A DNA stretch of 64,000 bases from Chryseobacterium hagamense (GCF_007991455.1 NZ_BJYJ01000001.1:598763-662762); one strand, 5' to 3'. Positions 16,990-26,581 are shown, counted from the stretch's first letter. Notes: a model not told the origin generated them from the sequence alone. Program-made: numbers and translations.

Positions 16990-18618
16990 ATGAAAAAAAT
17001 TTCATATACGCTTTTATTTGTTTCGGGACTGGCTTTCGGACAGTTTTTTGAAAAAGACAAGTTATTTACCAAACAGGATACTTTGAAAGGTTCGGATACC
17101 CGGTTCAGGAATTTCTGGGATGTCAAAAAATATGATCTTTCCGTAGAACCTGATTTTGCGACAAAGAGCATCAGGGGAAGCAACATCATCAGCTTTGAGA
17201 TCACGAAAGACATTACCAACCCTACTTTCCAGGTTGATCTTCAGCAGCCGATGAAAGCAGATAAGGTAGAGGTGAATTTTCCGATAACAAATTACAGTCA
17301 GGACGGTGATTTCATCTGGATCAGAGCCAATAAAAGTTTTAAAAAAGGGGAAAAATATACCATTAGAGTTGCCTATTCCGGAAATCCTGTCATTGCCAGG
17401 CACGCACCGTGGGACGGAGGTTGGGTATTTACCCGGGATGAAAAAGGAAATCCTTGGATGAGCCCCGCCGACGAAGGCATCGGCGCTTCGATCTGGCTTC
17501 CGGTGAAGGACATCTGGAGTGATGAACCCGACAACGGCATCGTAATGAAAATTATTACGCCCAAAGATCTTGTAGGCGTAGGAAACGGAAGACTGATCAG
17601 CAAAAAGGCGGAAGGCGATAAAATGGCTTACACCTGGGAAGTCAAAAACCCGATCAATGCCTATTCCATCATTCCGAATATCGGAAAATATGTGAATTTC
17701 AAAGATACCTTTGACGGAGAAAAAGGAAAACTGGATCTGGATTACTGGGTGCTGGATTATAATCTGGATAAAGCTAAAAAACAGTTTCAGCAGGTAAAGC
17801 CGATGCTGTCGGCTTTTGAATACTGGTTCGGCCCTTATCCGTTTTATGAAGATTCCTACAAACTGGTAGAATCTCCTTATCTTGGGATGGAACACCAGAG
17901 CAATGTGGCTTACGGAAACGGTTACCAGAACGGCTACCTGGGAAGGGACCTTTCCGGGACCGGCGTCGGACTGAACTGGGATTTTATCATCATCCATGAA
18001 AGCGGCCATGAATGGTTTGCCAATAATATCACGGCGAAAGACCAGGCGGACATGTGGATCCATGAAAGCTTTACCAATTATTCCGAAGTGCTGTTCACCG
18101 AAAAGTACATGGATAAAAAATCGGCTGATATTTATGCTCAGGGAATCCGGGATATCATCCTGAACGATACGCCCATTATCGGAAAATACGGGGTAAGAAA
18201 CGAAGGCAGCGGCGATATGTATCCGAAAGGGGCAAGCATGATCCATACCATCCGCCAGGTCATCAATAACGATGAAAAATTCAGGCAGATCCTCAGAGGC
18301 CTTAATAAAGATTTCTATCATCAGACCGTAACCACCGCGCAGATTGAAAACTATATCTCTAAAAAATCGGGAATTGATTTTTCAGGCGTCTTCGACCAGT
18401 ATTTAAGGACGACCGAAGTTCCTGTTCTGGAATACTCGCAAAAAGGGACTGAACTGAAATTCCGGTATACCGATACGGTGAAGAATTTTAAGCTTCCGGT
18501 TATTGTTGAAGGCACTACCATCAACCCCAGCGGGGAATGGCAAACCGTACAATTAAAGAAGGGCACTCCGGTAGAATTCAATAAAAATTATTACATCAGC
18601 TACAAAAAGGTGGACTAA
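16990..18618 (+). CDS. M1-family zinc metallopeptidase (aminopeptidase-like), exported
   Basis: A 542-residue gluzincin. Residues 1-18 are a signal peptide (MKKISYTLLFVSGLAFGQ). The exopeptidase-type substrate loop is GMEHQSN (299-305). Zinc ligands are H336 and H340 of HESGH, plus E359 in WIHESFTNY, with E337 as catalytic base. The protein is shorter than PepN-type enzymes and ends after a small beta domain, as in many Bacteroidota M1 peptidases. It should trim N-terminal residues from peptides in the periplasm. A second peptidase gene follows 190 bases downstream. Confidence 0.92.
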   Translation: MKKISYTLLFVSGLAFGQFFEKDKLFTKQDTLKGSDTRFRNFWDVKKYDLSVEPDFATKSIRGSNIISFEITKDITNPTFQVDLQQPMKADKVEVNFPITNYSQDGDFIWIRANKSFKKGEKYTIRVAYSGNPVIARHAPWDGGWVFTRDEKGNPWMSPADEGIGASIWLPVKDIWSDEPDNGIVMKIITPKDLVGVGNGRLISKKAEGDKMAYTWEVKNPINAYSIIPNIGKYVNFKDTFDGEKGKLDLDYWVLDYNLDKAKKQFQQVKPMLSAFEYWFGPYPFYEDSYKLVESPYLGMEHQSNVAYGNGYQNGYLGRDLSGTGVGLNWDFIIIHESGHEWFANNITAKDQADMWIHESFTNYSEVLFTEKYMDKKSADIYAQGIRDIILNDTPIIGKYGVRNEGSGDMYPKGASMIHTIRQVINNDEKFRQILRGLNKDFYHQTVTTAQIENYISKKSGIDFSGVFDQYLRTTEVPVLEYSQKGTELKFRYTDTVKNFKLPVIVEGTTINPSGEWQTVQLKKGTPVEFNKNYYISYKKVD

Positions 18619-18808
18619 ATGAGACCTGGAAACCGTGAAATGGCATTTTTCTTTTTACATACCTTTAATTTAATACTCAAAACAAATAAATTAATCTGCT
18701 GATAATTAAAATTTTAATGAAAAGTAAGGTTTAATTTAACAAAGTTTAATACACCTTTCCGTAACAAAACCGATCTTTCAGCAACTATTTAACTATAAAT
18801 TCAATTTA

Positions 18809-20665
18809 ATGAAAAAAACAGCTTTGAGCCTGGGTATCTTAACCGCTTTTATGGTGAATGCCCAATCTATAAAAACCACCATCGACCTTGTTCAGGTAAA
18901 GGACGACAAGGTGCCGGTAACCATGGAATTCCCGAAAATGAAATCCGGTGACGTCAAATTCCATTTTCCAAAAACCGTTCCGGGAACCTATTCCGTAGAC
19001 GATTACGGAAGGTTTGTGGAAGGCATCAGATTTATGGATAATAAGGGGAAGGAAATTCCTTTTACCAAAGTCAATGACAATACTTACGCCCTTAAAAACG
19101 CCCAGAATTTAAGCAAAGTCACTTATCTGGTCAATGACAGCTTCGATGACGAAATGGATGAATCCAGGCACAAAGCCGTGTTTTCGCCATCCGGAACGGA
19201 TATCGAGGCCGGAAAAGTATATCTGATCAATACCCATGGTTTTATCGGTTACATCGATAATATGCAGGATGTTCCTTATCAGCTGATCATCCAGAAACCC
19301 AATGATTTTTATGGAACAACCGCCTTGGTCGATCAGGATAAATCCGAATCTACGGATACCTATACCCTGGCCAATTACGCTAAGGTAACCGATTCTCCGC
19401 TGATGTATACAAAACCGGATTATATCACCTTCAACGCAGGAGGTATGGATCTGGTACTGGGTGTTTATTCCCCGACCGGCAAATACAAAGCGGCCGATTT
19501 TAAAGAAAATCTTGAAAAAATGGTGGTTGCGCAAAAGAAATTCCTGGGTGACATGAACACCAATAAAAAATATGCGATCATGCTGTATCTGGCAGGTGCG
19601 CAGGGTCCTCAGATCAAAGGGTTCGGTGCTTTGGAGCATCACGAATCCACGAGCGTTGTGCTTCCTGAAATGATGCCCAAAGAAGCCATTGATAAAACGC
19701 TTACCGATGTGGTTTCCCACGAGTTCTTCCATACGGTAAATCCGCTGAAGACCCATTCCGAGGAAATCCATTATTTCGATTATGCCGATCCGAAAATGTC
19801 GCAGCACCTCTGGATGTATGAAGGCGGTACGGAATATTTCGCCAATCTTTTCCAGATCCAGGAAGGCCTTATTACCAGGGATGAGTTTCTTCAGAGAATG
19901 AGTGAAAAAATCGCCAATTCCAAAAACTACAACGATACCATGCCTTTTACGGTCATGAGTAAGAACGTTCTTAAAGATGAATATAAAGACCAGTACCGGA
20001 ATGTCTATGAAAAAGGAACCCTTCTGGCAATGTGCCTGGATATCGAACTGAGAAAACTGTCGAACGGGGAAATGGGCTACCGCGACATGATCCGTAAGCT
20101 TTCCCAGCGTTTCGGGGAAAACAAGCCGTTTAAAGACGATCAGTTGATTGATGAGTTGGTTACTGTTACGGGATATCCCCAAATCAAGGACTTTTATGGC
20201 AAATACATTGCGGGCAGTCAGCCGACCCCTTACGCCCAATACTTAGATATGGTGGGTGTGGAAATCAAAAAACAGGAAACGCCGCCGATTTTCTGGTTCA
20301 TCAGAGATCCGCAGCAGACGGGTTACGATGAAAAGGATAATGCGTTTGTGTTTGATGAAAGCTCTGCCCAGTCGGCTTTCGCCAAAAGCATCGGCCTGAA
20401 AATCACGGATAAGATCGTTGCCCTGGACGGAAAAACCATCAATGTCCAGGATATCCAGTCTTTCATTGCATATTCAAGAACGATCAAGGAAGGGCAGAAT
20501 GTAACTGTAACCGTCTTAAGAAAGAACGGTGACAAAACCGATAAGATGGACCTTAAAGGAAAAGCGGTTCTGGATAAGATGACGGTTGAAACGCTTGCAT
20601 TTAAAGCGAACCCGACTCCTGCTGAAAAGAAACTTCAGGAGCAGTGGCTGACCGGGAAAAAATAA
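18809..20665 (+). CDS. M61-family glycyl-aminopeptidase-like protein with PDZ domain
   Basis: A 618-residue exported peptidase. Signal peptide residues 1-18 end at VNAQS. An N-terminal beta domain is followed by the catalytic domain with HEFFH (304-308) in VVSHEFFHTVNPLK. The third ligand is presumably in MYEGGTEYFANLF. A PDZ-like domain covers roughly 510-590 (KITDKIVALDGKTINVQDIQ). This order matches the M61 family (PDZ-containing glycyl aminopeptidases). It has its own upstream region of 190 bases and a hairpin terminator. Its location is periplasmic, with probable peptide-processing function. Confidence 0.92.
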   Translation: MKKTALSLGILTAFMVNAQSIKTTIDLVQVKDDKVPVTMEFPKMKSGDVKFHFPKTVPGTYSVDDYGRFVEGIRFMDNKGKEIPFTKVNDNTYALKNAQNLSKVTYLVNDSFDDEMDESRHKAVFSPSGTDIEAGKVYLINTHGFIGYIDNMQDVPYQLIIQKPNDFYGTTALVDQDKSESTDTYTLANYAKVTDSPLMYTKPDYITFNAGGMDLVLGVYSPTGKYKAADFKENLEKMVVAQKKFLGDMNTNKKYAIMLYLAGAQGPQIKGFGALEHHESTSVVLPEMMPKEAIDKTLTDVVSHEFFHTVNPLKTHSEEIHYFDYADPKMSQHLWMYEGGTEYFANLFQIQEGLITRDEFLQRMSEKIANSKNYNDTMPFTVMSKNVLKDEYKDQYRNVYEKGTLLAMCLDIELRKLSNGEMGYRDMIRKLSQRFGENKPFKDDQLIDELVTVTGYPQIKDFYGKYIAGSQPTPYAQYLDMVGVEIKKQETPPIFWFIRDPQQTGYDEKDNAFVFDESSAQSAFAKSIGLKITDKIVALDGKTINVQDIQSFIAYSRTIKEGQNVTVTVLRKNGDKTDKMDLKGKAVLDKMTVETLAFKANPTPAEKKLQEQWLTGKK

Positions 20666-20687
20666 TTTGAAGTACAATAAATTCAGT

Positions 20688-20718
20688 AAAGCGGGGAAAT
20701 TTTTTCTCCGCTTTTTTT
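20688..20718 (+). terminator. Terminator of the M61 peptidase gene
   Basis: AAAGCGGGGA pairs with CTCCGCTTT around a T-rich loop, followed by a T run. Confidence 0.8.
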
Positions 20719-21104
20719 CCGGCTTTATTTAAATTAACGTGAATTCGAGCTATAAACCGTACTGGGGTTTTAATGATCATGGAGTCTATTTCCAGTCTAT
20801 TTAGACTATTTCATAAAGGTTACCGGCGGCGTAAAAATCCTTCGAGAGCCTCAGGATGACACAATGCTACCAAATGAAATTGCAGTCTTTTAAAATGACG
20901 AATTATGTTTATTTCAAGCAGGGTTGCATTACGCGCTGTCAGGCTGAGTTCTATCTAAAATTCTGACCGATTTAGTCTTAATATTATTTTCGAATTAATT
21001 AAATAGCTAAATGTAAGCGTAATACGGTGAAAATATTTATAAATATGCAGTTTAATTAAAGGCAGCAGCATCGGTAAAAATTCCTGTTATAGGTATGACA
21101 AAAA
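20719..21104. other. Intergenic stretch, no gene seen
   Basis: About 385 bases between two convergent transcription units. A segment near 20811-20870 (TTCGAGAGCCTCAGGATGAC) resembles text at 38225-38250, probably remnants of a shared intergenic repeat. I see no coding or RNA feature. Confidence 0.5.
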
Positions 21105-22259
21105 CTATACTTTCCGGATAGTGATTCTGAAGGTCGTTCCCTTTCCTACTTCCGTCTGTGAAATTTTGATGTCTCCGTTGTGGTATTCCTGGATTACCCT
21201 TTTGGCCAGAGACAACCCGAGCCCCCAGCCTCGTTTTTTGGTGGAATAGCCGGGTTTGAAGGCGTTGGCTGCCTGCTGTTTTGTCATTCCGCTTCCGGTA
21301 TCCTGTACCTGCACTACGATGCTTTTGTTCCTTTCAATAACGGTCATCGAGATCGAGCCTTCCCCTTTCATGGCGTCGACGGCATTTTTTACGAGGTTTT
21401 CGATCACCCAGCTCATCAGGATTTTATTATGGGGAACCGAGATGGTATGATTCGGCAGATGCAGTCCGAAGTTGATCTTTCTGGAAATCCTTGTTTTTAA
21501 ATAGTCATAATTTTCCTGAATGGTGGCACTGAAATCCCGGTCGTTAAGTTCGGGAACGGAGCCTATTTTTGAGAACCTTTCAGAGATTGTTCTCAACCGT
21601 TCGATGTCTTTTTCAATTTCGTGGACGCCTTCGGAATCCGGAGTATCCAGCTTCATGATTTCCATCCAGCCGATCATGGAGGACAAGGGCGTTCCGATCT
21701 GGTGTGCCGTTTCCTTGGCAAGCCCGGCCCAGAGATAGCCTTCATCCGTTTTTTTAATGGTCCTGAAAAACCAGAAAGTAAATCCGAAATAGGAAAGAAT
21801 GAAAAGCCCGAGAATATACGGGGAATACTGCAGGTTGTTCAGCAGGCGGGAGTTATCGTAATATACGAACTGCTTGTTTCCTTTCAGGATGTTGATTTCA
21901 ATGGGAGGATAACTCTTCGCCATTTTCTGTGCCAGCGCAATGATCTTTGCCGAATTGTTTTCAATATCCTGCGGAATATTTTTATGCTCGATGATCTGCC
22001 CGCTTTTATCCAGAATGATCAGCGGAATGGTGGTATTGGAGCTGTAAATCTGCAAAAGCAACGCCTGAATTTCCAGGTTGGGATTTTCCGTTTCCTGCTG
22101 GAATTTTAGGGCACTCACCAGGATGTCTACCCTTCTCACCTCTTCCTTACGTAGAAAATTGATCAGAATCGTTGACGCAATGACGGTGGTCAGGACAACA
22201 ATGGTCATCAGGGTAAAAATGATCCAGTTATTCAGTCTTGCAAATAAGGATTTCTTCAA
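21105..22259 (-). CDS. Membrane-bound sensor histidine kinase
   Basis: A 384-residue kinase. Two transmembrane helices (about 11-36 and 147-167) frame a short extracytoplasmic sensor. There is no evident HAMP domain. The phosphoacceptor is H186 in AKETAHQIGTPLSSMIGW. The ATPase N-box is NLVKNAVDAM, and the G-boxes are DTGSGM and GWGLGLSLAK. The start is a TTG at 22257-22259, because no ATG lies upstream in frame and KKSLFARLNNW is a normal cytoplasmic lead. It follows a PBP4-type gene by 9 bases, so the two are probably co-transcribed. No response regulator is adjacent (orphan kinase). Confidence 0.9.
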   Translation of the reverse strand: MKKSLFARLNNWIIFTLMTIVVLTTVIASTILINFLRKEEVRRVDILVSALKFQQETENPNLEIQALLLQIYSSNTTIPLIILDKSGQIIEHKNIPQDIENNSAKIIALAQKMAKSYPPIEINILKGNKQFVYYDNSRLLNNLQYSPYILGLFILSYFGFTFWFFRTIKKTDEGYLWAGLAKETAHQIGTPLSSMIGWMEIMKLDTPDSEGVHEIEKDIERLRTISERFSKIGSVPELNDRDFSATIQENYDYLKTRISRKINFGLHLPNHTISVPHNKILMSWVIENLVKNAVDAMKGEGSISMTVIERNKSIVVQVQDTGSGMTKQQAANAFKPGYSTKKRGWGLGLSLAKRVIQEYHNGDIKISQTEVGKGTTFRITIRKV

Positions 22260-22268
22260 AACGTTGAT

Positions 22269-23639
22269 TTATTTTAAAACATTCAGGATCTTCTGCAGTT
22301 CCGCACCGCCGCTGCCCTGGTAATTGTTGATGATGATTGAAAACACATATTTCTTCCCTTCTTTTGAGGTATGGAAACCTGCGTAGGATTTGGTATCCCT
22401 CATGGTTCCGCTTTTCATTTTGATGCCGTTATCCTGGGTAGGGAAACCGTCATAATACGTTTCGAACCAGGACTGTTTTTTAGCATACAGCAAAGCCTGG
22501 ACTTCTGCTTTTGCCGAAACATAATTCTGTGGGGAAAGCCCGCTTCCGTCGGCGAAATTGATCATCGCCGGATTGATTCCCTTGCCTTTCCAGAATTCTT
22601 TCAGGTAGGCAACCCCCGTCTTAAAGCTTGGATTCCCCTTCTTTTTTTTGGCTAAAGTTTTAATTAACGTTTCCCCGTACATATTGATGCTCTTTCTTAA
22701 AAACCAGTAAACGATTTTGTCTAAAGTCGGCGATTCATACGTTAAAATGACGTTCTGTTTCGGGAATTCCAGAGGTTTCTTTCCCTCAATTTCAAGCTGG
22801 GAATTCGTTACCACCTTCCCTGCAAGATCGATTCCTGATTCTTTCAGCCATTGCCTGACTTCCACGCCCAACTGCAGAGGCGGATCGGGAACAGCTCCGG
22901 AGACCGTCACCGGCTTTGAAGGCAATGTTCCGTTAATCAATGCAACATCCGAATGCGGTGCAGTGAAAATCAGGCTCTGATCGGAGCTTCCGCCTGCTTT
23001 CAGATCGTTCAGCCAGTTGACGCCTTCCAGAGGATAGGAGAAACTTTTGAATTCCGTTCCGTTAATGTGGATATCGAACTGGTTTTCACGCCAGTTGACG
23101 CCCCAGACGCCGGCGCCGTAATAGTTTCCAAGATCGTCCCACGGCCACCCTCCCGGAATGGTCTGGTGGTCGAAATACGAGTCGTCAACGATCAGATCTC
23201 CCGAGATCTTTTTGATACCGGATTTTTTTATCGCTTCTATAAGCTTCTGCTTGAAATTTTCCGGTTTATACGACTCGTACCTCCAGCTTCCCAGGGTAGG
23301 ATCCCCGGTTGAAGTGACGAACAGGGTCCCATTCAGGGTCCCGTTGGAAAGGGTTCCGGAATAGGCTGATGTTGTTTTAAAAGTATAATTCTTACCCAAT
23401 CCTTCCAAAGCCGCAGCTGCCGTGAATATCTTCTGCGTCGAAGCGGTGGAAAGGCCTTTATTTCCCTGGTAATCATAAACCGGATTCCCGTTTTCATCCG
23501 AAACATAAAAGGATAAATTGGACGAAACCGCACCGGAGGATTCCATCAGGTTCTTGGTGGCAGTATCCAGTTTTTGGGCAATATTCTGCGCCAAAACCAT
23601 TTGGGTTGAAAGGAGAAATATTGGGAAAACGTTTTTCAT
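22269..23639 (-). CDS. dacB: D-alanyl-D-alanine carboxypeptidase/endopeptidase (PBP4 family)
   Basis: A 456-residue periplasmic peptidoglycan hydrolase of family S13. The signal peptide is MKNVFPIFLLSTQMVLAQ. The catalytic SxxK is STQK, in LSTASTQKIFTAAAALE. The second motif is in DGSGLSPQN, and the third is KSGTM near the C-terminus. A large insertion between motifs one and two is normal for PBP4. I chose the ATG at 23637-23639. A TTG six codons upstream overlaps a TATATTTG -7 box (23655-23662) and so cannot be the start. The downstream histidine kinase lies 9 bases away. Confidence 0.92.
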   Translation of the reverse strand: MKNVFPIFLLSTQMVLAQNIAQKLDTATKNLMESSGAVSSNLSFYVSDENGNPVYDYQGNKGLSTASTQKIFTAAAALEGLGKNYTFKTTSAYSGTLSNGTLNGTLFVTSTGDPTLGSWRYESYKPENFKQKLIEAIKKSGIKKISGDLIVDDSYFDHQTIPGGWPWDDLGNYYGAGVWGVNWRENQFDIHINGTEFKSFSYPLEGVNWLNDLKAGGSSDQSLIFTAPHSDVALINGTLPSKPVTVSGAVPDPPLQLGVEVRQWLKESGIDLAGKVVTNSQLEIEGKKPLEFPKQNVILTYESPTLDKIVYWFLRKSINMYGETLIKTLAKKKKGNPSFKTGVAYLKEFWKGKGINPAMINFADGSGLSPQNYVSAKAEVQALLYAKKQSWFETYYDGFPTQDNGIKMKSGTMRDTKSYAGFHTSKEGKKYVFSIIINNYQGSGGAELQKILNVLK

Positions 23640-23687
23640 GAAGGATTGTTTATTCAAATATAATTTAAAATTACGGTACTTCCGGCC

Positions 23688-24539
23688 TTACCAGTCTTTT
23701 TCGAATTCTTCAAATTCGTCGTCATTAAAAAGGATCCGGTAATTTTCCGTCTTTTCAAATGACCGGTCACAGAAATTGGCAACTTCTTCATAACTGTCCT
23801 GATCCATACGAAGTAACATCTGGGATTGTTTCACGTATTCTGTTTTATCTTCATAGTCATCGAGTAAAGAGTCCCGCCAGGGTTCATCATTACATCTTAA
23901 ACAGTGTTCTTCCCACAGGGCTTTATATCCGCAGATTTCGCAGTCTTTCAGGTTTTCAAAGATTAATCTGATCTTGTGTCGGTATTCTTCCGAAAACAGA
24001 TGCAATGGAATGGATCTCAGCAACAGGTAATAGTTGGGATTTCCTGTATTCAATGAAATAGGCTTTTCATCACCGGATAAACAGACCCGTATTCCTTTAA
24101 AAGAATTGGGCGTTTCCACCTTTTTTATTTCACTTAGCTTAAAAAGAAAACGGTCGTTGAGAAAAACAGTGTCACCTTTAATATATATAACATCCACGTC
24201 CTCTATATAATGATTGATGCACAAAGTTACATCCCAGCCATTGACCACCCTTAATTTGCCCGCACTGCCGCATATCTCGCAGGTTTTAACTGATAAGGCT
24301 TCATATTTTGTTATTATTTTCTTGATTTCATTATTAAGGGGATCATCTTCGGAAAGGCTGTAGCAACGCAATCCGCCGAATTTTTCTTTTCCGCCGACCT
24401 TGTTATTCAGATTCCATCCCGCCAGGCAAAATTCGTAAAGCATATCACGGATGAGCTGATGCCAACCCGTACCGTTTAACTGGAAATTCAGGACATTGGC
24501 TTCAACGAACTGATCGGTTTCCTGTTTTGAATACTTCAT
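23688..24539 (-). CDS. Hypothetical 283-residue protein with two CxxC zinc-ribbon-like sites
   Basis: No named family comes to mind, although the pattern is protein-like throughout. The N-terminus has LNGTGWHQLIRDMLYEF, then a segment with KFGGLRCYS. The first cysteine pair is CEICGSAGKLR, followed by GWDVTLC and a His. The second is CEICGYKALWEEHCLRC. Two such knuckles suggest structural zinc. The acidic C-terminus ends DDEFEEFEKDW. There is no signal peptide. It starts 5 bases after pepE stops, so the two form an operon. Confidence 0.7.
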   Translation of the reverse strand: MKYSKQETDQFVEANVLNFQLNGTGWHQLIRDMLYEFCLAGWNLNNKVGGKEKFGGLRCYSLSEDDPLNNEIKKIITKYEALSVKTCEICGSAGKLRVVNGWDVTLCINHYIEDVDVIYIKGDTVFLNDRFLFKLSEIKKVETPNSFKGIRVCLSGDEKPISLNTGNPNYYLLLRSIPLHLFSEEYRHKIRLIFENLKDCEICGYKALWEEHCLRCNDEPWRDSLLDDYEDKTEYVKQSQMLLRMDQDSYEEVANFCDRSFEKTENYRILFNDDEFEEFEKDW

Positions 24540-24544
24540 AACGT

Positions 24545-25237
24545 CTATAGCTCAGAGCCCGCCTCCAGCTCATACGGCTCTTTATTTTTTTCAAAAATCC
24601 TCGTCAGTTCGGTGCCTTCTACCGTAATCCGGTCGCCTTTTCTACGGATCCAGTTTCCTTCGCGAAGGCCGACCACTTTGATATCATTCTGTGTTAAAAA
24701 TTCTCTGATCCTGGTCTCCCGGGTTTCACCGTTGTGCTTCAGATCGGGATTCGGGTCGAGGTAATGCGGGTTGATGTTAAACGGAACCAACCCCATGCAC
24801 TCAAAGCCGGGAGGATAAACAATCGGCATATCGTTCGTGGTTTTCATATTCTGTCCGCCGATGTTGCTTCCGGCGCTGCAGCCCAGATACGGTTTTCCGC
24901 TTTCTATATTTTTTTTCAGTACATCCATCAATCCTTCTTCATGTAACGTTTTTACCAGGAGAAACGTATTTCCGCCACCGGTAAAAAAACCCCTGGCATT
25001 ATTAACGGCTTCTGCTTTATTCTCAAATTCATGAAGCCCTGCTGCTTTAATATCAATGGTATTAAAAAAAGACTTTGCCTTTTCTGTGTACTCATCGTGA
25101 GACATGCCTCCGGGTCTTGCAAAAGGGATGAAGATGATTTCATCAATCCCTTCATATAATTTAACGATTTCCTCTTTTAAATATTCTAAGTACTGTCCGC
25201 CGAAAAGCGTGGAAGTGGATGCGAGTATGATGTTCAT
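24545..25237 (-). CDS. pepE: Dipeptidase E (aspartyl dipeptidase, family S51)
   Basis: A 230-residue cytoplasmic serine peptidase that cleaves dipeptides with N-terminal aspartate. The nucleophile is the Ser of GCSAGSN, in the class-I-glutaminase-like elbow. GGNTFLL and HYLDPNP are also conserved in PepE. I place the start at the ATG 25235-25237 (MNIILASTSTLFGG), which gives the family's standard length. An upstream non-ATG extension of 13 codons is not supported. It is the first gene of a two-gene operon with the zinc-ribbon protein downstream. Confidence 0.9.
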   Translation of the reverse strand: MNIILASTSTLFGGQYLEYLKEEIVKLYEGIDEIIFIPFARPGGMSHDEYTEKAKSFFNTIDIKAAGLHEFENKAEAVNNARGFFTGGGNTFLLVKTLHEEGLMDVLKKNIESGKPYLGCSAGSNIGGQNMKTTNDMPIVYPPGFECMGLVPFNINPHYLDPNPDLKHNGETRETRIREFLTQNDIKVVGLREGNWIRRKGDRITVEGTELTRIFEKNKEPYELEAGSEL

Positions 25238-25415
25238 AGATTTTAAGATTGATTGTCGCTTACAAAGATAATCCAAACCACTGCGAATCTAAAATTATCG
25301 TAAAAAAATAGTGGTTCCCGTTAATCTTTTCTAAAAAACCTTAAAGCTTCCGAATTTTATTTTTTCATAAAAAAGGAATTCTCTACCTTTATAACACGTT
25401 TAAAATGTAGGAATT

Positions 25416-25967
25416 ATGAAAATGACAAAAATGAACAGAAACCTTTTATTAGGTTTGATATTGACAGGAGCCGTAAGTTTTGCCAATGCACAAACGACTC
25501 AGACAGATAGTACCGTAACGGCTACCACAGCCGCTCAGGCAACAGGAAATCCGGCGATTGATGCGCTGAAGAAGAAAATCGAAGCCAATCCTAAAGATAC
25601 GGAATCCCTTGCTCAATTGGCAGGAGCCTACCAGGATGCATCCGACTGGATCAACGCTGTCGCTACATGGAAGAAAATATCAGCATTGCTGCCGGATTGG
25701 GCACCGTCTTACTACAGTCAGGCTTATGCATACCAGTCTGCAAAAGATGATGCCAATGCCAAACTGGCTTATGAGAAATACATCGCGACCGTAAAACCGG
25801 AAGAGGTGGAACAGAATAAAAAGAATCTGGCCTATGCGTACTTTTACGTCGCTTTCTCCGAACAACAGAATAATCCGGATAAAGCAAAAGAGCATATTGC
25901 CAAATCGCTGCAGTACGATCCAAGTAATCAAGAGGCGATTAAATTAAGCCAGGCTTTAAATTCATAG
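25416..25967 (+). CDS. Exported TPR-repeat protein
   Basis: A 183-residue protein with a signal peptide ending ANAQTT (about residue 26), then a Thr/Ala-rich linker. TPR helices follow: DALKKKIEANPKDTESLAQL, then AVATWKKISALLPDW, then a third pair ending AKEHIAKSLQYDPSN. TPR proteins mediate protein contacts; no partner can be inferred. Related flavobacterial proteins are periplasmic. It is a single-gene unit with its own terminator. The start could be any of three Met codons within the first six; I keep the first. Confidence 0.8.
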   Translation: MKMTKMNRNLLLGLILTGAVSFANAQTTQTDSTVTATTAAQATGNPAIDALKKKIEANPKDTESLAQLAGAYQDASDWINAVATWKKISALLPDWAPSYYSQAYAYQSAKDDANAKLAYEKYIATVKPEEVEQNKKNLAYAYFYVAFSEQQNNPDKAKEHIAKSLQYDPSNQEAIKLSQALNS

Positions 25968-25972
25968 TGTTG

Positions 25973-25998
25973 AAAGACCCGATTTTTCGGGTCTTTTT
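25973..25998 (+). terminator. Terminator of the TPR protein gene
   Basis: AAAGACCCGA / TCGGGTCTTT stem with a T-rich loop and a T run. Confidence 0.9.
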
Positions 25999-26129
25999 TG
26001 TTTGCCGTTTATTGATGTCAATGGTCAATTTGCTGATGCAAGTGAATGGTGAATTTAAAGTGACCATTGACAATTGACAAGCGAAACGATTGACCTTTCA
26101 TCATTCACCATTTAAAATGCGGCTACTCA

Positions 26130-26200
26130 AAACCACCCCGTCAAAAATCCCTTCAGAATTTTCGCCACCCCTCCAGGGGAGTGGAATTTCGGTTAAGATA
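26130..26200 (+). repeat. Dispersed ACCACCCCGTCAAAAAT repeat, copy 1
   Basis: AACCACCCCGTCAAAAATCC, then a TTCAGAATTTTCG centre, then CCACCCCTCCAGGGGAGTGG and a GGTTAAG tail. The same text occurs inverted at 63757-63815 and degraded at 57476-57520. Confidence 0.7.
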
Positions 26201-26252
26201 TGATTTGCGGTTTTGTGATTGAAAATCGAAATTTTATTTAAATTTATAAACG

Positions 26253-26581
26253 AAGCGGATTCACCATTTACATACTGCTACCATTTGCTGGGTGGAACGG
26301 CCCTGCGAACGGAAATAAGGCGGTTTTCTCCTAAAAAAACTTTGCGGACGCTGCGTTAAATCTCACTGCCTACCATGTTAAGCCTTCAATCTCCAAAATT
26401 AATAAGGAAAGCGGATTCACCATTCACACACTGCTATCATTTGCTGAGTGGAATGGCCCTGCGAACGGAAATAAAGCGGTTTTCTCCTAAAAAAACTTTG
26501 CGGACGCTGCGTTAAATCTCACTGCTTACCATGTTAAACCTTCAATCTCCAAAATTAATAAGGAAAGCGGATTCACCATTC
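26253..26581 (+). repeat. 156-bp tandem direct repeat, two full units plus a stub
   Basis: Unit 1 (26253-26408) and unit 2 (26409-26564) both begin AAGCGGATTCACCATT and end AATTAATAAGG or similar. They differ at only about eight positions, all transitions where I checked. A third start (26565-26581) follows. The units contain CCTGCGAACGGAAATAA and CTTTGCGGACGCTGCG. No reading frame is maintained, so this is non-coding. Confidence 0.85.

Noticed and set aside
17062..18321. 419-codon antisense open frame opposite the M1 peptidase gene
   Set aside because: The plus strand shows a complete peptidase with catalytic motifs. The antisense translation is rich in Phe, Ile and His and has no recognisable domain.
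19109..20239. 376-codon antisense open frame opposite the M61 peptidase gene
   Set aside because: Same reasoning: mirror of a strongly coding gene, with no domain and no promoter.
26253..26581. Tandem repeat considered as a CRISPR array
   Set aside because: The unit is 156 bp, only two copies, without uniform short repeats or unique spacers, and no cas genes are present.
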